Shown here: positions 34,571 through 43,135 of the stretch, piece after piece
Numbering within the stretch: the first letter of the stretch is position 1
How the letters are laid out: every line of letters begins with the position of its first letter
Source: Candidatus Poribacteria bacterium
Lineage (GTDB): Bacteria; Poribacteria; WGA-4E; PCPOR2b
Assembly: GCA_022826645.1 (NCBI GenBank)
Contig: JAJDUM010000083.1
Span: 1 to 64,000 of the forward strand
DNA: 64,000 nucleotides
Direction of reading: 5' to 3'
Made by a program: the position numbers and the translations under genes
The notes under the pieces: model-generated
Databases searched by the model: none
The model's input: only the letters and a program-made list of their open reading frames with translations
What the model was told of the DNA's origin: nothing

Positions 34571-35794
34571 CTATCCGCTGAGCGATGTGCTAGCCTCAAA
34601 GATTGGAAGTATCATCGCAACAGCGATAAATCCGATCAGCAAACCCATAAATAAAATTACCAGCGGACCAATTGAGTTAGTAAGCCGTTCGAGATTTTTC
34701 TTGATTTCGAGATCATAATAGACTGATAATTTCGTCAGCATCTGTTCCGGATCGCCGGACTCTTCACCAATCGCGACCATGTGAGTCAGCAGCGGCGGGA
34801 ATACAGCACTTCTTTCTAACTCTCGCGACAGAGTCGAACCCCGTTCGATTTCTTGTTCCGCGCTTGCGACAGCATTTCCGTAAACGGAATTCCCAATGGT
34901 GTCCTTGACAACACGAAGTGCCGGCAGCAGTATAACGCCATTCTCAAGCAGCGTTGCCATTGTGCGTGTAAACCGCACCAGCGCAAAGTTGCTAAAGATG
35001 ACTCCAATAATCGGGAGCTTGATTTTCACCCGATCAAAAGTCAAGCGCCCACTTTCAGTACTAATATAGTGTCTGACCGCTACGACACCGCCAATCCCGA
35101 CAATTAAAATTATCCACCAGTAAACGCTCATGAAATTGGTGATGCCAATAAGAAACCGTGTCGGACCGGGCAATGCAACGTCTAACTCAGCAAACATGCC
35201 GGTGAATTTAGGGATAACAAAGGTCATCAAGACTGCCACCGCACCTATGCTTAATACCAACAGAATTGCCGGATAGAACAGTGCAGAAGTCACTTCCGTT
35301 TTGAGAAGCCGCTGCCTCTCTGCAAACTCTGCGAGACGTTCCAATACCACCCCGAGAACACCACCTGCTTCCCCCGCTTTCACCATATTGACATATAGAT
35401 CGGAAAATACCCTCGGATGTTGCGCGAGCGCATCGTTAAGCGGTGAGCCGTGCTCAACATCGTATTTGATCTGTTCAACCACCCGCCTGAGTTCAACGTT
35501 AGTGATCTGCTCAAGAGTTACCCCCAAAGCACGGGATAGCGGGACATAGGCGTTAATCAGCGTTGCCATCTGATATGTGAAGAACTCCACCTCTGCCGCC
35601 TTAATCCGAGTGGGCAAGAATGGAATCTGAATCCCTTTTCCATCTTGGGTCTCTGCGGTATCTTCAACGATGCTCGTGGGCCAATATCCCATCACCTTTA
35701 ATTTAGACACAAGTTCAGCTTTGCTACTTGCTTCTTGTGTGTTGTTGACCACCGTTCCGGTACTGGTCAGGGCTTCGTAACGGAATCTTGGCAT
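34571..35794 (-). CDS. gspF: Inner-membrane platform protein GspF
   Basis: A 407-residue protein from ATG 35794, which has AGGAGAAAG upstream; a longer frame to 35833 is not needed. It starts MPRFRYEALTSTG, typical of GspF/PilC, and has two copies of the cytoplasmic helical domain (YQMATLINAYVPLSRAL and FTRTMATLLENGVILLPAL), each followed by membrane helices. It transmits motion from the GspE ATPase to the pseudopilus. 59 bases separate it from gspE. Confidence 0.95.
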   Translation of the reverse strand: MPRFRYEALTSTGTVVNNTQEASSKAELVSKLKVMGYWPTSIVEDTAETQDGKGIQIPFLPTRIKAAEVEFFTYQMATLINAYVPLSRALGVTLEQITNVELRRVVEQIKYDVEHGSPLNDALAQHPRVFSDLYVNMVKAGEAGGVLGVVLERLAEFAERQRLLKTEVTSALFYPAILLVLSIGAVAVLMTFVIPKFTGMFAELDVALPGPTRFLIGITNFMSVYWWIILIVGIGGVVAVRHYISTESGRLTFDRVKIKLPIIGVIFSNFALVRFTRTMATLLENGVILLPALRVVKDTIGNSVYGNAVASAEQEIERGSTLSRELERSAVFPPLLTHMVAIGEESGDPEQMLTKLSVYYDLEIKKNLERLTNSIGPLVILFMGLLIGFIAVAMILPIFEASTSLSG

Positions 35795-35853
35795 CAGACA
35801 CTTTCTCCTACAATGTGCAAAACATCCACGCATTACGTCTCACGTTTCGACCT

Positions 35854-37599
35854 TCATACCACTTCGCCGATGTCAAACTCATCCTCTTGTGTGAGTCGCA
35901 CAATTTCCTCGATTGTTGTGTAACCAGCGACCGCTTTCCTCCAACCATCCTCCCGCAACGTCTTCATTCCCATCCGCATTGCGGTGCGTTTCAACTGGCT
36001 CGCAGATGCTCTTTGAATCGTCATCTCGCGCAGCTCCTCACTCATCAGGATAACCTCAAAGAGACCAATTCGTCCCTTATATCCACGACCGCGGCACTCT
36101 TTACATCCGACCGCACGCGGGATAAGCAGATCGGAGGTGATTACTCCCGTCTGGCTTCCGAGTAGGTCTTGGACTTGCTCTGGTTCCGGTGTGTACATCT
36201 CATAGCAGTGCGGACAAACGCGACGTGCGAGCCGTTGGGCAATAATACCTTCCAGCGTTGAGGCAACTAAGTACGGTTCTACCCCCATGTCTACTAACCG
36301 AGTAACTGCACTCGCTGCATCATTGGTGTGGAGTGAGCTAAAGACGAGGTGACCTGTCAAGGAGGTGTGGATCCCCATCTCCGCCGTTTCATAATCCCGA
36401 ATTTCGCCGACTAACACCTTGTCTGGATCTTGACGCAAGATATGTCTCAACCCCGCTGCAAACGTCACATTTATCTCCGGATTCACCTGAATTTGGTTTA
36501 TCCCTTCCAATTCGTACTCAACCGGATCTTCAATTGTAATGATCTTAACATCGGGAGTGTTAATTTCCTTCAAACAGGCATAGAGCGTTGTCGTTTTGCC
36601 GCTACCTGTGGGGCCCGTTGCCAAAATAATGCCGTGTGGTTTCTGAATCATGCGGAAGAACTGGTCTAAGTTCTCCTCCAACAGACCGAGCTGCTCCAAG
36701 CCAAATGAGATGGATTGTTTATCAAGGATGCGGAGGACGACGCTTTCGCCGTGTACTGTGGGTACGGTCGAGACACGCAAATCAATCTGGCGATTGCCAA
36801 CGCTCTGAACGGTGACGCCGATTTTCCCATCTAAGGGACGACGCCGTTCTGCAACGTTCATGCTCGCCATAATCTTAACACGGGAAGTAATTGCAGACTG
36901 GAGATGGGGAGGCGGGTTAGGTTGGTCTTCCAAAACACCGTCAATTCGATAACGGATTTTGAGTTCACCGGGGAAGGGTTCGATGTGAATGTCACTGGCA
37001 CCCAATCGGACGGCATCTATGATAATCTGATCGACGGCATTCACAACCGTCGGGTCTTGGCTCAGGTCTTGCTCGCTGATACCGAAGTCGTCAATCGTTT
37101 CACGTTCAAGCGTGGCAACTGCGCCAACAGGGCCCTTAATGCCTTCGCTCAGAATGGCGCCGGCGGTCTTACCGTAGGCACGGATAATGGCTGCTTCGAT
37201 GTCCCCTTCATCTGCAAGGACGGTTTCAATCTCGCAGTCCGTGACCAGCCGCATCTCATCGATTAGCCGGATATCCAATGTATCCGCCATCGCAACAGTG
37301 AGTGTTCCTTCGTTCAAGCGAACTGGCAAAACCTTGTTCCGGTAGGCAAAGCTTGCCGAAACTCGCTCAGTTGCCTCATTCTCTGGAACAACATCTTCAA
37401 GTAGAGTGCACGATACCCCGTGCTCAAAAGCCTGCTTGGCAAGTGTGAGCGACTTGGAGTCTACAAACTTTGAGAGTGCCTGCGTGTAGGTAACACCCGT
37501 CTGTTCGACTTCCTCAAGGACCTGCTGATGCTCATCTTCGGAGATTAGATTCGAATCGAGTATCAGTTGTACTAACGACTGCCCCACCGAATTCTGCAT
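35854..37599 (-). CDS. gspE: Type II secretion ATPase GspE
   Basis: A 581-residue hexameric ATPase. Two N-terminal MshEN-like regions, then the catalytic core with Walker A GPTGSGKTTT (about 330-340), Asp box ITIEDPVEYELEG, Walker B LRQDPDKVLVGEIRD, His box TGHLVFSSLHTNDA, and the zinc tetracysteine CPHC...CKEC. It powers pseudopilus assembly from the cytoplasm. AAGGGGATC precedes ATG 37599. First gene of the ten-gene operon; the 138 bases upstream contain TTGACA without a good -10. Confidence 0.95.
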   Translation of the reverse strand: MQNSVGQSLVQLILDSNLISEDEHQQVLEEVEQTGVTYTQALSKFVDSKSLTLAKQAFEHGVSCTLLEDVVPENEATERVSASFAYRNKVLPVRLNEGTLTVAMADTLDIRLIDEMRLVTDCEIETVLADEGDIEAAIIRAYGKTAGAILSEGIKGPVGAVATLERETIDDFGISEQDLSQDPTVVNAVDQIIIDAVRLGASDIHIEPFPGELKIRYRIDGVLEDQPNPPPHLQSAITSRVKIMASMNVAERRRPLDGKIGVTVQSVGNRQIDLRVSTVPTVHGESVVLRILDKQSISFGLEQLGLLEENLDQFFRMIQKPHGIILATGPTGSGKTTTLYACLKEINTPDVKIITIEDPVEYELEGINQIQVNPEINVTFAAGLRHILRQDPDKVLVGEIRDYETAEMGIHTSLTGHLVFSSLHTNDAASAVTRLVDMGVEPYLVASTLEGIIAQRLARRVCPHCYEMYTPEPEQVQDLLGSQTGVITSDLLIPRAVGCKECRGRGYKGRIGLFEVILMSEELREMTIQRASASQLKRTAMRMGMKTLREDGWRKAVAGYTTIEEIVRLTQEDEFDIGEVV

Positions 37600-37737
37600 T
37601 TCTTGATCCCCTTCTATCTTCCAATCTTTTACTGGAGATTCGTTTCGTGCATAGGTAGACGCAGAAGGGTGGGTGAGGTTTAGACATCCGATAGCAGGTG
37701 ATTTCTCTTAACAGAATGTCAATAAAGGTTCAATTTC

Positions 37738-38433
37738 TCATATTCGATTCTCTGAGTCCAAAAACCCCTGGAGTTCCTGAAGGGTTGTCAGTTTGACATC
37801 GACGAGTGATGCATCGGGGTACTCCTTGTTTTCCTCTCCCACTAACCAAGCAGTCCACATTCCCACGCCCTTTGCACCGACCACATCGTCCGAATACGTA
37901 TCTCCAGCATAAACTGATTCCTCAGGGGAGACGCCTAATCCCGTCAACGCCGCGTGGAATATCCCCGGCTCTGGTTTAGATACGCCAACAACAGTTGAAT
38001 CGATTACTATGTCCAGCAAGGGGGAGAGATCGTACTCGTCGCACCAGCCTTGTGTGTTACCAAAGTTGTTGCTGATTACACCGAGTTGATATCGATCGCG
38101 AAGGGGTATAAGCCACCGACGGTTGCGCTCAAGGCTTACTTGTGCACCTTCACAGAAAAAATCTACATACTGCTCTTTAACGTCCGAATCTAAACCGAGT
38201 CCTTCGTAAATGCCAGTCGCAATGATATCCATCGTTTCACGCAGTGTAAGTTTGGGACCTTTTCCACTGCCGATGAGCCCGTCAACAGCGGCACGATCCA
38301 CCCGATCGAATGTCTCTCGATCAACCTCTGGATACATCTTCTGGAGGAAGTTGTATGTTCGGTCTCGCCAATGAATTCCATTCCCATCGAGTGTACCACC
38401 AAAGTCGAACAACAATGCCCGAATTCCAATCAT
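37738..38433 (-). CDS. HAD-superfamily hydrolase
   Basis: A 231-residue HAD phosphatase-like protein from ATG 38433 (GAGGAG upstream). Motif I is LLFDFGGTLD, with the nucleophile Asp; the usual second Asp is Gly here, which is common in some HAD branches. Motif II is VISNNFG, motif III the Lys of VSKPEPGIF, motif IV YAGDTYSDDVVGA. The cap is of the helical C1 type. It probably hydrolyses a small phosphate ester; substrate unknown. It lies downstream of the ThDP enzyme gene but after a terminator, so it is likely separate. Confidence 0.85.
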   Translation of the reverse strand: MIGIRALLFDFGGTLDGNGIHWRDRTYNFLQKMYPEVDRETFDRVDRAAVDGLIGSGKGPKLTLRETMDIIATGIYEGLGLDSDVKEQYVDFFCEGAQVSLERNRRWLIPLRDRYQLGVISNNFGNTQGWCDEYDLSPLLDIVIDSTVVGVSKPEPGIFHAALTGLGVSPEESVYAGDTYSDDVVGAKGVGMWTAWLVGEENKEYPDASLVDVKLTTLQELQGFLDSENRI

Positions 38434-38540
38434 CAATCAACTCCTCATAAGGGTAAGACTAGTGTATATTCCCAAGAATATGAACCCAAGATTTCTCTCT
38501 TTAAAAGGTTTTACCTCTTACACCTAAACCAATACAGAAA

Positions 38541-38571
38541 GAAGCCGAGCTATTGACAATAACTCGGCTTC
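38541..38571 (-). terminator. Rho-independent terminator after the ThDP enzyme gene
   Basis: On the minus strand a perfect 9-bp stem GAAGCCGAG/CTCGGCTTC with an inner TATTG/CAATA pairing is followed by TTTCTGTATT. It lies 31 bases after the stop at 38602. Confidence 0.7.
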
Positions 38572-38601
38572 TGTTGCGCGTACCTTAACTGAATATGGGT
38601 T

Positions 38602-40230
38602 TCAGACTCTTCGCAGTGGATCCGTCTGCAACCACCCAATCATACTGATGATCTCTTCCTGTTGATCTTGCATTGACACCTCAATGAGTGCAGGCAGGTC
38701 CGCAGCGAGTGCGTCTTGTAGCACACCTTTGAAGTCCGCTATCTCATCAACCCGTACCGCGTAAGCACCGAAAGATTTGGCAAACTCAATGAAATCCGGG
38801 TTGCTCAGGTCCGTATCAATGGTGCGTCCATTGCATCCTTTTTGTTGAGATCCTTTTATTGCGCTCAATGCGCCGTCGTTTACAACAATCGTTACAACAT
38901 TGATGCCATACATCATTGCAGTGGCTAATTCAGGAGAGCCCATCATGAACCCGCCGTCACCACTGAAGCACACGACCGGTTTGTCCGGATGCGCGACTTT
39001 TGCGCCGAGAGCAGCAGGAAAAGCATATCCGAGTGCGACACCGATGTTCGGATAAAGGAAGGTTTGTGGATCCAACACTGGGTATTCGGCGAACGAGGCG
39101 TAGCCAATGCCATGAACATCGACGGCGAGAATCCCGTCATCTGGAAGTACTTCTCTTATCTCCGGCAAAAGGGGCAGGGGAGGTTGAGCAGCAAATCGCT
39201 CTCGAATCCGCTCCAACGGTCGTGTCCATGAGTCCTTGCCTCCATCGATTTCCTCGATTAATGCCTGTAGGGTCAATTTAAGATCGCCAACCACCCCAAC
39301 GTCGCATGGGTACTCTCGGCCGATTTCTCTCTCGTCCTCGTCAAGCTGGATTAATGGGCGTGGTGGTTGGAAAGTCCAAGTCCGCGTATCAATTGATGTG
39401 AAACGGGGACCAACGGCGAGTGTGCAATCCGCCATCTGCATCGCCTGATAGCCCGGGTAACCGTAGACAATCTGCAATGCCAACGGGTGATCTTCAGGTA
39501 AAGCGCCCTTTGCACATCGCGCTACAGCAACCGGGGCGTTGAGTTTCTCCGCAAGCTGCTGCAATTCTTCACGGGCATCGGAGTGGATGACCGCTGATCC
39601 CGCAAACAGGACTGGTCTCTCCGCATTTCTTAGTGCTTCCGCTGCCGATTGAAGGTCAGCAGGGTTGGGCGGAGCGGCTGGCTCTCGTTCCACGCGCGGT
39701 GGAATAGATACTTCACCTTCGCCGGTGACCACATCCATCGGAAATTCCAACACGACCGGTCCCGGACGGCCTGATCGCATGGCGCGGAACGCATTTTCGA
39801 CGACCGTGGGGATGTCCTCTATCGTCTGCGCGATTGCACAGTACTTTGTGACAGATTCAAAGAAACTCATCTGATCCAAGCCGTGGAACATCTTGCTCGG
39901 ATCTCTTGCGTAGAATTCGGAGTCGCTCTGTCCCGTGATTAGCAAGACAGGCACACAATCTGTGGCCGCTTCCACAATTCCCGTCGATGCGTTGCTCGCA
40001 CCGGGTCCCGGGACCGTTAGTGCAACCCCAACGTCTCCGGTAGAACGCGCGTATCCGTCAGCCATCTGTGTTGAAGCGTATTCATGGCGGACGAGATAGT
40101 GATCAATGACACCTGCCCCATGACGAAGGAGCGAGTCATATATCTGTATGTTCTGTGTTCCCGGCATACCGAAAACGCAACGTACTCCCTGAGCTTTCAA
40201 ACACTCAATAAGAATATCTCCACCTTTCAT
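38602..40230 (-). CDS. Thiamine pyrophosphate-binding protein, acetolactate synthase-like
   Basis: A 542-residue ThDP-dependent enzyme of the acetolactate synthase large subunit/benzoylformate decarboxylase family. The catalytic Glu is E50 in VRHEYASTQMADGYAR; the ThDP motif begins FSGDGGFMM and ends VVNDGALSAIKG. The three-domain layout is complete. Whether it makes acetolactate or decarboxylates or ligates another 2-keto acid cannot be told; no small regulatory subunit (ilvN) is adjacent, which argues against classical branched-chain synthesis. AAGGAG precedes ATG 40230. Confidence 0.85.
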   Translation of the reverse strand: MKGGDILIECLKAQGVRCVFGMPGTQNIQIYDSLLRHGAGVIDHYLVRHEYASTQMADGYARSTGDVGVALTVPGPGASNASTGIVEAATDCVPVLLITGQSDSEFYARDPSKMFHGLDQMSFFESVTKYCAIAQTIEDIPTVVENAFRAMRSGRPGPVVLEFPMDVVTGEGEVSIPPRVEREPAAPPNPADLQSAAEALRNAERPVLFAGSAVIHSDAREELQQLAEKLNAPVAVARCAKGALPEDHPLALQIVYGYPGYQAMQMADCTLAVGPRFTSIDTRTWTFQPPRPLIQLDEDEREIGREYPCDVGVVGDLKLTLQALIEEIDGGKDSWTRPLERIRERFAAQPPLPLLPEIREVLPDDGILAVDVHGIGYASFAEYPVLDPQTFLYPNIGVALGYAFPAALGAKVAHPDKPVVCFSGDGGFMMGSPELATAMMYGINVVTIVVNDGALSAIKGSQQKGCNGRTIDTDLSNPDFIEFAKSFGAYAVRVDEIADFKGVLQDALAADLPALIEVSMQDQQEEIISMIGWLQTDPLRRV

Positions 40231-40312
40231 AAGTGTGTTCTCCTTAGTGGCAACATAAGTTAGTAGCAGCTTGCAATGCTTACCTTTTTAATTTATGACT
40301 TCAGAAGTTGCT

Positions 40313-40341
40313 ATTATAACCTATCTTTAAAAGGAAATCTA
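40313..40341 (-). promoter_or_regulatory. Possible promoter of the ThDP enzyme gene
   Basis: TATAAT on the minus strand (40318-40313) with a weak TAGATT 17 bases upstream (40341-40336), 82 bases before ATG 40230. Confidence 0.4.
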
Positions 40342-40500
40342 TTCTTTCGTTAGAAAATTAGGGGCATTTGGTTTTTCTGTAGGAGGCATTTCCTAATCCC
40401 GACACTTCGCTCTGTGAGCGACTTCCCAACTCCGCCTTTTCAAGCAAGACGGATAAAAAGTCCAAAAGCCTGTTTGAAAAGTCCTTTTGGGTAAATGATT

Positions 40501-40558
40501 TGCCCTGAAACCGAGTTTTTTCTTCAAAACTCGGTTTCTTCTGCAATTCAGAAGGGCA
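40501..40558. repeat. 58-base three-way-junction palindrome
   Basis: Outer arms TGCCC (40501-40505) and GGGCA (40554-40558) enclose a perfect 13-bp hairpin with loop TTCTTC (40507-40538) and a second hairpin TTCTG-CAATT-CAGAA (40539-40553). The layout is the same as in the two palindromes of the MITE at 12.7 kb, with unrelated stem sequence. Confidence 0.75.
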
Positions 40559-40656
40559 TATACTATTCAACGCCATAATTATCACTGGATTCAGCAATCC
40601 GTGCAATGGTAAGGGCTTGGTTCTACCAACGGTTTGAGAGATCCCCAATGCCGCTC

Positions 40657-40680
40657 GCTGTGGATTGACAAATCCACAGC
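40657..40680. repeat. 10-bp perfect hairpin
   Basis: GCTGTGGATT-GACA-AATCCACAGC. No T-run follows on either strand, so it is not an obvious terminator. Confidence 0.7.
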
Positions 40681-40964
40681 ACTTTAGGGCAGAGTCTTGC
40701 TTTTTAAAACAGGTTCTAAAGAACATGCCATAACTCTCACTTTGGTTGTCAGAGTTGGTTTTCTTAGTGAACGCTTAAGGTTGCGTTCATGCAATCAAGG
40801 GGCGATGGGCGCGAACTGACTCAATCAGGTTACGGAATTCCGTGACTATTCCAAAATTAGAAATAGGCAATTGATCGGTCTTTTCTGTTCAAATCCAGTG
40901 TTGGTGCGGGATTGCGCGAAAAAGAACTGTGGCTCTCGCAGGTGTCTATCTGCCAGATTTTTTG

Positions 40965-40993
40965 TTGCAAATAATCTGGATCTGATATATAAT
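40965..40993 (+). promoter_or_regulatory. Sigma70-type promoter of the nuo operon
   Basis: TTGCAA (40965-40970), a 17-base spacer and TATAAT (40988-40993). It lies 155 bases before the nuoA start. A 7-bp inverted repeat CCAGATT/AATCTGG (40953-40959 and 40973-40979) brackets the -35 element and could be an operator. Confidence 0.7.
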
Positions 40994-41058
40994 TATGCGG
41001 TGAATGCGAATCATTGAACTACATAGGTGCCCAGTTTCGGTCCTTCTTAGCTCTCAGT

Positions 41059-41076
41059 TTGTGAGAAATTTCACAA
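41059..41076 (+). promoter_or_regulatory. CRP-type palindrome in the nuo leader
   Basis: TTGTGA-GAAATT-TCACAA is a perfect inverted repeat that contains TGTGA-N6-TCACA, the E. coli CRP consensus core. It is centred about 67 bases downstream of the start site predicted from the upstream promoter, so it would repress that promoter or activate a second one near TATATG at 41111. Confidence 0.55.
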
Positions 41077-41148
41077 CCCACCTCGAAAGGACAAGGCAAA
41101 TTTTCGGTCGTATATGTAAAGCGACGCAGCGGCGCGAAGGTTTACCTT

Positions 41149-41550
41149 GTGGAACAAATGCTCTTTAATTTCGCAAATGTGTTACTCTTTCTGGTTGTTG
41201 GCTGCTTGTTTGTCACGCTTAACCTTGTCGTCTCTCGCCTGCTTCAAACCCGACTTTTCACCGACGAAAAGTATATGCCCTATGAGTGTGGTGAGGATCC
41301 GATTGGTGATACTCGCATCAAGTTTAATGCGCGCTTCTATGTCATTGCGCTAATTTTCCTGATCTTTGATGTTGAGATTGTGTTTCTATTTCCGTGGGGT
41401 GTGGTGTTCCGTGAGATTGGGATTCTCGCATTTGTCGAGATGCTTATTTTTATCTTTATGCTGTTGGTCGGCCTCGCCTATATCTGGGTGAAAGGAGATC
41501 TTCAATGGATCCGCTCGATCCAGTCTGTAAGGGAGGAAGTTGAACAATGA
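41149..41550 (+). CDS. nuoA: NADH-quinone oxidoreductase subunit A
   Basis: A 133-residue membrane subunit with three hydrophobic helices. The conserved loop [13 protein letters not shown] (the flexible TMH1-2 loop near the quinone cavity) and [18 protein letters not shown] are diagnostic. The start is GTG 41149 with GAAGG 8 bases before it. First gene of the nuo operon; its stop overlaps the nuoB start in ATGA. Confidence 0.95.
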   Translation: MEQMLFNFANVLLFLVVGCLFVTLNLVVSRLLQTRLFTDEKYMPYECGEDPIGDTRIKFNARFYVIALIFLIFDVEIVFLFPWGVVFREIGILAFVEMLIFIFMLLVGLAYIWVKGDLQWIRSIQSVREEVEQ

Positions 41551-42197
41551 TAATCGAAGAGAAACTGGACAAGAATATCATCGTCACCTCTATTGATGCT
41601 GTCGCCAACTGGGCGCGAGCCTCCTCTTTGTGGCCCATGACCTTTGGACTGGCATGTTGTGCCATCGAGTTTATGGCGACCGCAGCCTCAAATTATGATT
41701 TAGATCGCTTTGGTGCCGGGGTTCCACGCGCGACGCCGCGTCAATCCGATCTCATTATTGTGTCGGGAACCGTAACGCTGAAAATGGCGACTCGGATTAA
41801 GCGCCTATACGAACAGATGCCCGAACCGAAATATGTTATTTCTATGGGAAGCTGCGCCACGAGCGGTGGTCCCTACTGGCAGCACGGCTATCATGTCCTC
41901 AAGGGCGTAGATCGAATTATTCCTGTTGATGTTTATGTGCCCGGTTGCCCTCCCCGACCCGAAGCGGTGCTTGAAGGCTTGATGAAGCTGCAGGAAAAGA
42001 TTAAAACACAAACGGTTGCAAAACGAACAAGTGTGCCTTTCTTGAAGAAGCTCTTCACGAAGACAGACTTGGAAAATAATGAAGAGGCGATGGCTGCAGC
42101 GCAGGCTGAAGCAGAAGAACACTCGGCAGCAGAAGAAGGGCAGGACGATCAAGTTGCTCAAAACTCCGAGCGAGCCGGGGAAGAAGCCGCCAGTTAA
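41547..42197 (+). CDS. nuoB: NADH-quinone oxidoreductase subunit B
   Basis: A 216-residue Q-module subunit carrying cluster N2, the last iron-sulfur cluster before quinone. The cysteine ligands are seen in [19 protein letters not shown] and VPGCPPRPE. The core ends near residue 165; the remaining 50 residues form an unusual Glu/Ala-rich tail ([17 protein letters not shown]). The gene overlaps nuoA by 4 bases. A 181-base gap follows before nuoC, with a short GGGAG/CTCCC hairpin and a T8 run that might attenuate transcription. Confidence 0.97.
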   Translation: MIIEEKLDKNIIVTSIDAVANWARASSLWPMTFGLACCAIEFMATAASNYDLDRFGAGVPRATPRQSDLIIVSGTVTLKMATRIKRLYEQMPEPKYVISMGSCATSGGPYWQHGYHVLKGVDRIIPVDVYVPGCPPRPEAVLEGLMKLQEKIKTQTVAKRTSVPFLKKLFTKTDLENNEEAMAAAQAEAEEHSAAEEGQDDQVAQNSERAGEEAAS

Positions 42198-42378
42198 AAT
42201 ACGAGCGGATGGTTGAATGGGGAGAGCAAAGACCGACCTCCCGTAATTGTTTTTTTTACAGGCTGGATTCTACGCAACCTATTTTCACATATTCCTTGGC
42301 GACCTGTCGAAGGAGCAAAATCTTAGAAGGGAGAATTGCAGCGCTGTGGATAACTCCCAAAAGCGTTGATGCCTTTCC

Positions 42379-42864
42379 GTGACACCACAAGAAATCTACG
42401 AAAACCTAAAAGATAAATTTGGAGAATCAATCGTCTCGTTTGAAGAGGACATTGCGGATCCCTTTGTTACCGTTGCCGCTAAATCGCTCGCCGATGTCGC
42501 ACAGTATCTCGCCCAAGATGAAGCACTCGCTTTCGATTTCTTAATGTGTTTGAGTGGGGTTGATCTCGGTGCGAAAGATCCCAACTATTACGTCGTATAT
42601 CACCTCTACTCAATGCCCCGCCGTCATAAACTGGTACTGAAAATTCTTCTCTCGAAAGAGGAAGAACCCCACGTTTCCACCGTTGAACATATCTGGAGAA
42701 CCGCCAACTGGCATGAGCGGGAGACGTACGATCTGTACGGGATTATCTTCGATGGCCACAGTGATTTACGGAGAATCCTGCTTCCAGACGATTGGGAAGG
42801 CTACCCGATGCGGAAGGATTATACAGAGCCTGAGTTCTATCGAGGAATGCGAGTGCCTTATTGA
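42379..42864 (+). CDS. nuoC: NADH-quinone oxidoreductase subunit C
   Basis: A 161-residue Q-module subunit starting at GTG 42379. Conserved segments: FDFLMCLSGVDLG, VYHLYSM, the family signature WHERETYDLYGIIFDGHSDLRRILLPDDWEG split over 105-140, and YPMRKDY. It is separate from nuoD, unlike the NuoCD fusion of enterobacteria. A small antitoxin-like gene starts 25 bases after its stop. Confidence 0.95.
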   Translation: MTPQEIYENLKDKFGESIVSFEEDIADPFVTVAAKSLADVAQYLAQDEALAFDFLMCLSGVDLGAKDPNYYVVYHLYSMPRRHKLVLKILLSKEEEPHVSTVEHIWRTANWHERETYDLYGIIFDGHSDLRRILLPDDWEGYPMRKDYTEPEFYRGMRVPY

Positions 42865-42889
42865 TGTTCATGGAGAGGGAGCAAAAACG

Positions 42890-43135
42890 ATGGTGCTTAC
42901 AGAACAGTATCAACAACAGATTATTGATATGATTAAAGAATTGCCAGAAGAAAAACTAGCCGTAGTTGTTGATTTTGTGACATCCCTAAAGGGTGAATAT
43001 CAACCGTGTGCAGGGAAAAATATAGTCAAACTTGGTGGCCTATGGGAAGGTTTTGAACCGACTGATAAAGAAATTCAAGAAGCGCGGAAAGAAATATGGC
43101 ATCATCTTGAAAGGATTGTTATCTTCAACACATGA
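42890..43135 (+). CDS. Antitoxin-like small protein inserted in the nuo operon
   Basis: An 81-residue protein from ATG 42890, preceded by GGAGAGGGA. The N-terminal half (IIDMIKELPEEKLAVVVDFV) matches the DUF2281-like/VapB-type pattern, and the C-terminal part (LGGLWEGFEPTDKEIQEAR) matches the tail seen in antitoxins paired with PIN-domain toxins. No toxin follows: a 26-codon frame starts at ATG 43132, overlapping the stop in ATGA, and ends at 43212 with no recognisable domain; nuoD begins at 43284. It is probably an orphan antitoxin or a remnant of an inserted toxin-antitoxin pair. Confidence 0.7.
   Translation: MVLTEQYQQQIIDMIKELPEEKLAVVVDFVTSLKGEYQPCAGKNIVKLGGLWEGFEPTDKEIQEARKEIWHHLERIVIFNT

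Larger units (their letters stand above)
40231..41148. other. 918-base intergenic region rich in hairpins and regulatory sites
   Basis: It lies between divergently transcribed genes, so its many hairpins are not terminators of either neighbour. A 122-codon minus-strand frame (40358-40726) lies over the hairpins and looks like no protein. Inverted repeats: TCGCTC/GAGCGA (40407-40421), CCAAAAG/CTTTTGG (40462-40490), the junction element at 40501-40558, CAC-GGATT/AATCC-GTG (about 40584-40604) and GCTGTGGATT/AATCCACAGC (40657-40680). The right end holds the nuo promoter and a CRP-type palindrome. Confidence 0.7.

Noticed and set aside
37600-37737. Promoter of the gsp operon (TTGACA on the minus strand)
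   Set aside because: No acceptable -10 lies 16-19 bases downstream, so I do not list it.
40358-40726. 122-codon minus-strand frame
   Set aside because: It lies over four hairpins, has no ribosome site and no recognisable domain; the frame follows from palindromic repeats.
40830-40910. Possible tRNA (GTTCAAATC, T-loop-like)
   Set aside because: The flanking bases do not form a T stem, and no acceptor or anticodon arms can be drawn.
42683-42889. Upstream 69 codons of the antitoxin-like frame
   Set aside because: They overlap nuoC in another frame; the ribosome site and family similarity begin at ATG 42890.
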